From an uncultured Alphaproteobacteria bacterium (lineage in GTDB: Bacteria; Pseudomonadota; Alphaproteobacteria; Micavibrionales; Micavibrionaceae), in assembly GCA_937128575.1 (NCBI GenBank), contig CAKZMN010000231.1, positions 1 to 6,683 of the forward strand: DNA of 6,683 bases, written 5' to 3'. How positions within the stretch are numbered: the first letter of the stretch is position 1; the number at the start of each line of letters is the position of its first letter. Made by a program: the position numbers and the translations under genes. This document shows positions 6,160 to 6,683 of the stretch, one piece after another. The notes under the pieces were generated by a model that was not told where the DNA came from, made no database searches, and saw nothing but the letters and a program-made list of their open reading frames with translations.

Positions 6160-6184
6160 CCCCTTCAGGATATTACCGAAGGGG
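6160..6184 (-). promoter_or_regulatory. cdnL: Hairpin in the cdnL mRNA leader
   Basis: CCCCTTC (6160-6166) pairs with GAAGGGG (6178-6184), and a GG/CC pair with one bulged base extends the stem to 9 bp around a 6-nt loop. In the minus-strand RNA the 3' arm is GAAGGGG, a Shine-Dalgarno-like sequence 7 nt before a possible TTG start at 6152. It could be a translation-control or attenuation element, or an mRNA stabiliser. No proper U-tract follows it directly, only AUAAAUUUUG. Confidence 0.5.
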
Positions 6185-6193
6185 TAGTACTAC
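6184..6193. repeat. Perfect 10-bp palindrome GTAGTACTAC in the cdnL leader
   Basis: A fully self-complementary 10-mer that touches the leader hairpin. It may be a protein-binding dyad or may add to the leader fold. Chance is possible at this length. Confidence 0.25.
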
Positions 6194-6288
6194 TCAGGTC
6201 AATAAATGCTCAAAGTTTCAGTTTTTAATCGAACCGATCTTTGTGTCCTTGCTTGGGAAGCGTGTCCCGAACTGTGTAGAGTGAAAAC

Positions 6289-6317
6289 ATCATATCAAAA
6301 AATTTACTATTTTTCAA
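6289..6317 (-). promoter_or_regulatory. cdnL: Strong sigma-70-type promoter for cdnL
   Basis: On the minus strand, TTGAAA (6312-6317) and TATGAT (6289-6294) are separated by exactly 17 bp, each matching 5/6 of the vegetative consensus. Transcription would start near 6282, giving a leader of about 165 nt before ATG 6116. No coding sequence is seen within that leader. Confidence 0.68.
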
Positions 6318-6360
6318 CTATTGTATGGAAAGGGGGGTGTAAAGGATTGTAATAAAACAA

Positions 6361-6683
6361 TTATTGCATAGCTTGTCTTTCGCTAATATACGCGCGAATC
6401 GACGATTTTTGCCTAATTTTATATATTGGATTGAAGTTTTTATTTAAAATTTGACTGATTATGCCAAGGTTTGAAGAGGCAGACAGTAAATTTTGCGCCG
6501 CAGATTGTTCACGGTATCCATATTCGCGCGCCATCAGGTCGCGCATGGCTTTCGCAGACAGCTTATTAATAACGCCATATAAATGAGCTCCGGAGCAATT
6601 GATGGAGTTGTAATTTGAGGTCTCAAGCTCTGCGCGGTAAAATGAAGTTTCCTCGATGCTATTAACACATTTGTTAAAACGCA
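6361..6683 (-). CDS. 3' end of an unrecognised gene (106 residues, runs off the right edge)
   Basis: I do not recognise this protein. On the minus strand the frame ending at TAA 6363-6361 is open without a stop to the window edge, giving 106 residues. Internal Met codons exist (the first is at 6546), but the open frame upstream of them reads like protein, for example YRAELETSNYNSINCSGAHL followed by YGVINKLSAKAMRD. I therefore treat it as a C-terminal fragment of a longer gene and not as a 61-residue one. The end is basic and polar (KIRQKSSIRAYISERQ). No membrane segment or known motif is visible. The cdnL promoter begins 44 bp past its stop, and no clear terminator lies between them, so read-through into cdnL is possible. 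An open frame of this length could still be chance. Confidence 0.5.
   Translation of the reverse strand, partial: RFNKCVNSIEETSFYRAELETSNYNSINCSGAHLYGVINKLSAKAMRDLMAREYGYREQSAAQNLLSASSNLGIISQILNKNFNPIYKIRQKSSIRAYISERQAMQ

Overview
The window looks like chromosomal DNA from an alphaproteobacterium of moderate GC content. The support is a CdnL/CarD-family RNA polymerase-binding protein, a sigma-32 (RpoH) with an alphaproteobacterial-type domain layout, and an M48 lipoprotein peptidase with a C-terminal LysM-like module. That combination is familiar from this class, but the assignment is an inference from protein flavour and not from a marker gene. Gene density is high and gaps are short. I see no mobile element, CRISPR array, rRNA or tRNA.

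Layout from left to right. Positions 1-147 (minus) hold the first 49 codons of phosphoglycerate kinase (pgk). Just upstream of it on the same strand is a proline iminopeptidase (167-1183), only 19 bp away, so the two are probably co-transcribed. Next is an exported staphylococcal-nuclease-like protein (1273-2085, minus). It is divergent from an M48 metallopeptidase lipoprotein (2084-3556, plus), and the two start codons share the same CATG. The M48 gene converges on rpoH (3575-4462, minus). A hairpin inside the 3' end of the M48 gene is well placed to terminate rpoH transcripts. Upstream of rpoH, on the same strand, is a calcineurin-fold phosphoesterase homologue (4621-5439) that has lost almost every metal-binding residue. 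Upstream again is cdnL (5595-6116), which has a strong terminator, a near-consensus promoter and a long structured leader. The right edge (6361-6683, minus) holds the 3' end of an unrecognised reading frame that enters from outside the window.

Working together: CdnL (promoter open-complex stabiliser) and RpoH (heat-shock sigma factor) both act on RNA polymerase and flank the degenerate phosphatase on one strand. The nuclease-like protein and the M48 peptidase are both exported and share one divergent start point, which suggests a common role in the cell envelope or periplasm. Pip and Pgk are cytosolic housekeeping enzymes.

The strongest candidate for something new is the phosphatase-fold protein at 4621-5439, which looks like a conserved-fold pseudoenzyme between two transcription regulators. 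Other points worth attention are the substituted active site of the nuclease-like protein, the CATG-shared divergent starts and the cdnL leader hairpin. I found no complete, clearly novel multi-gene system.
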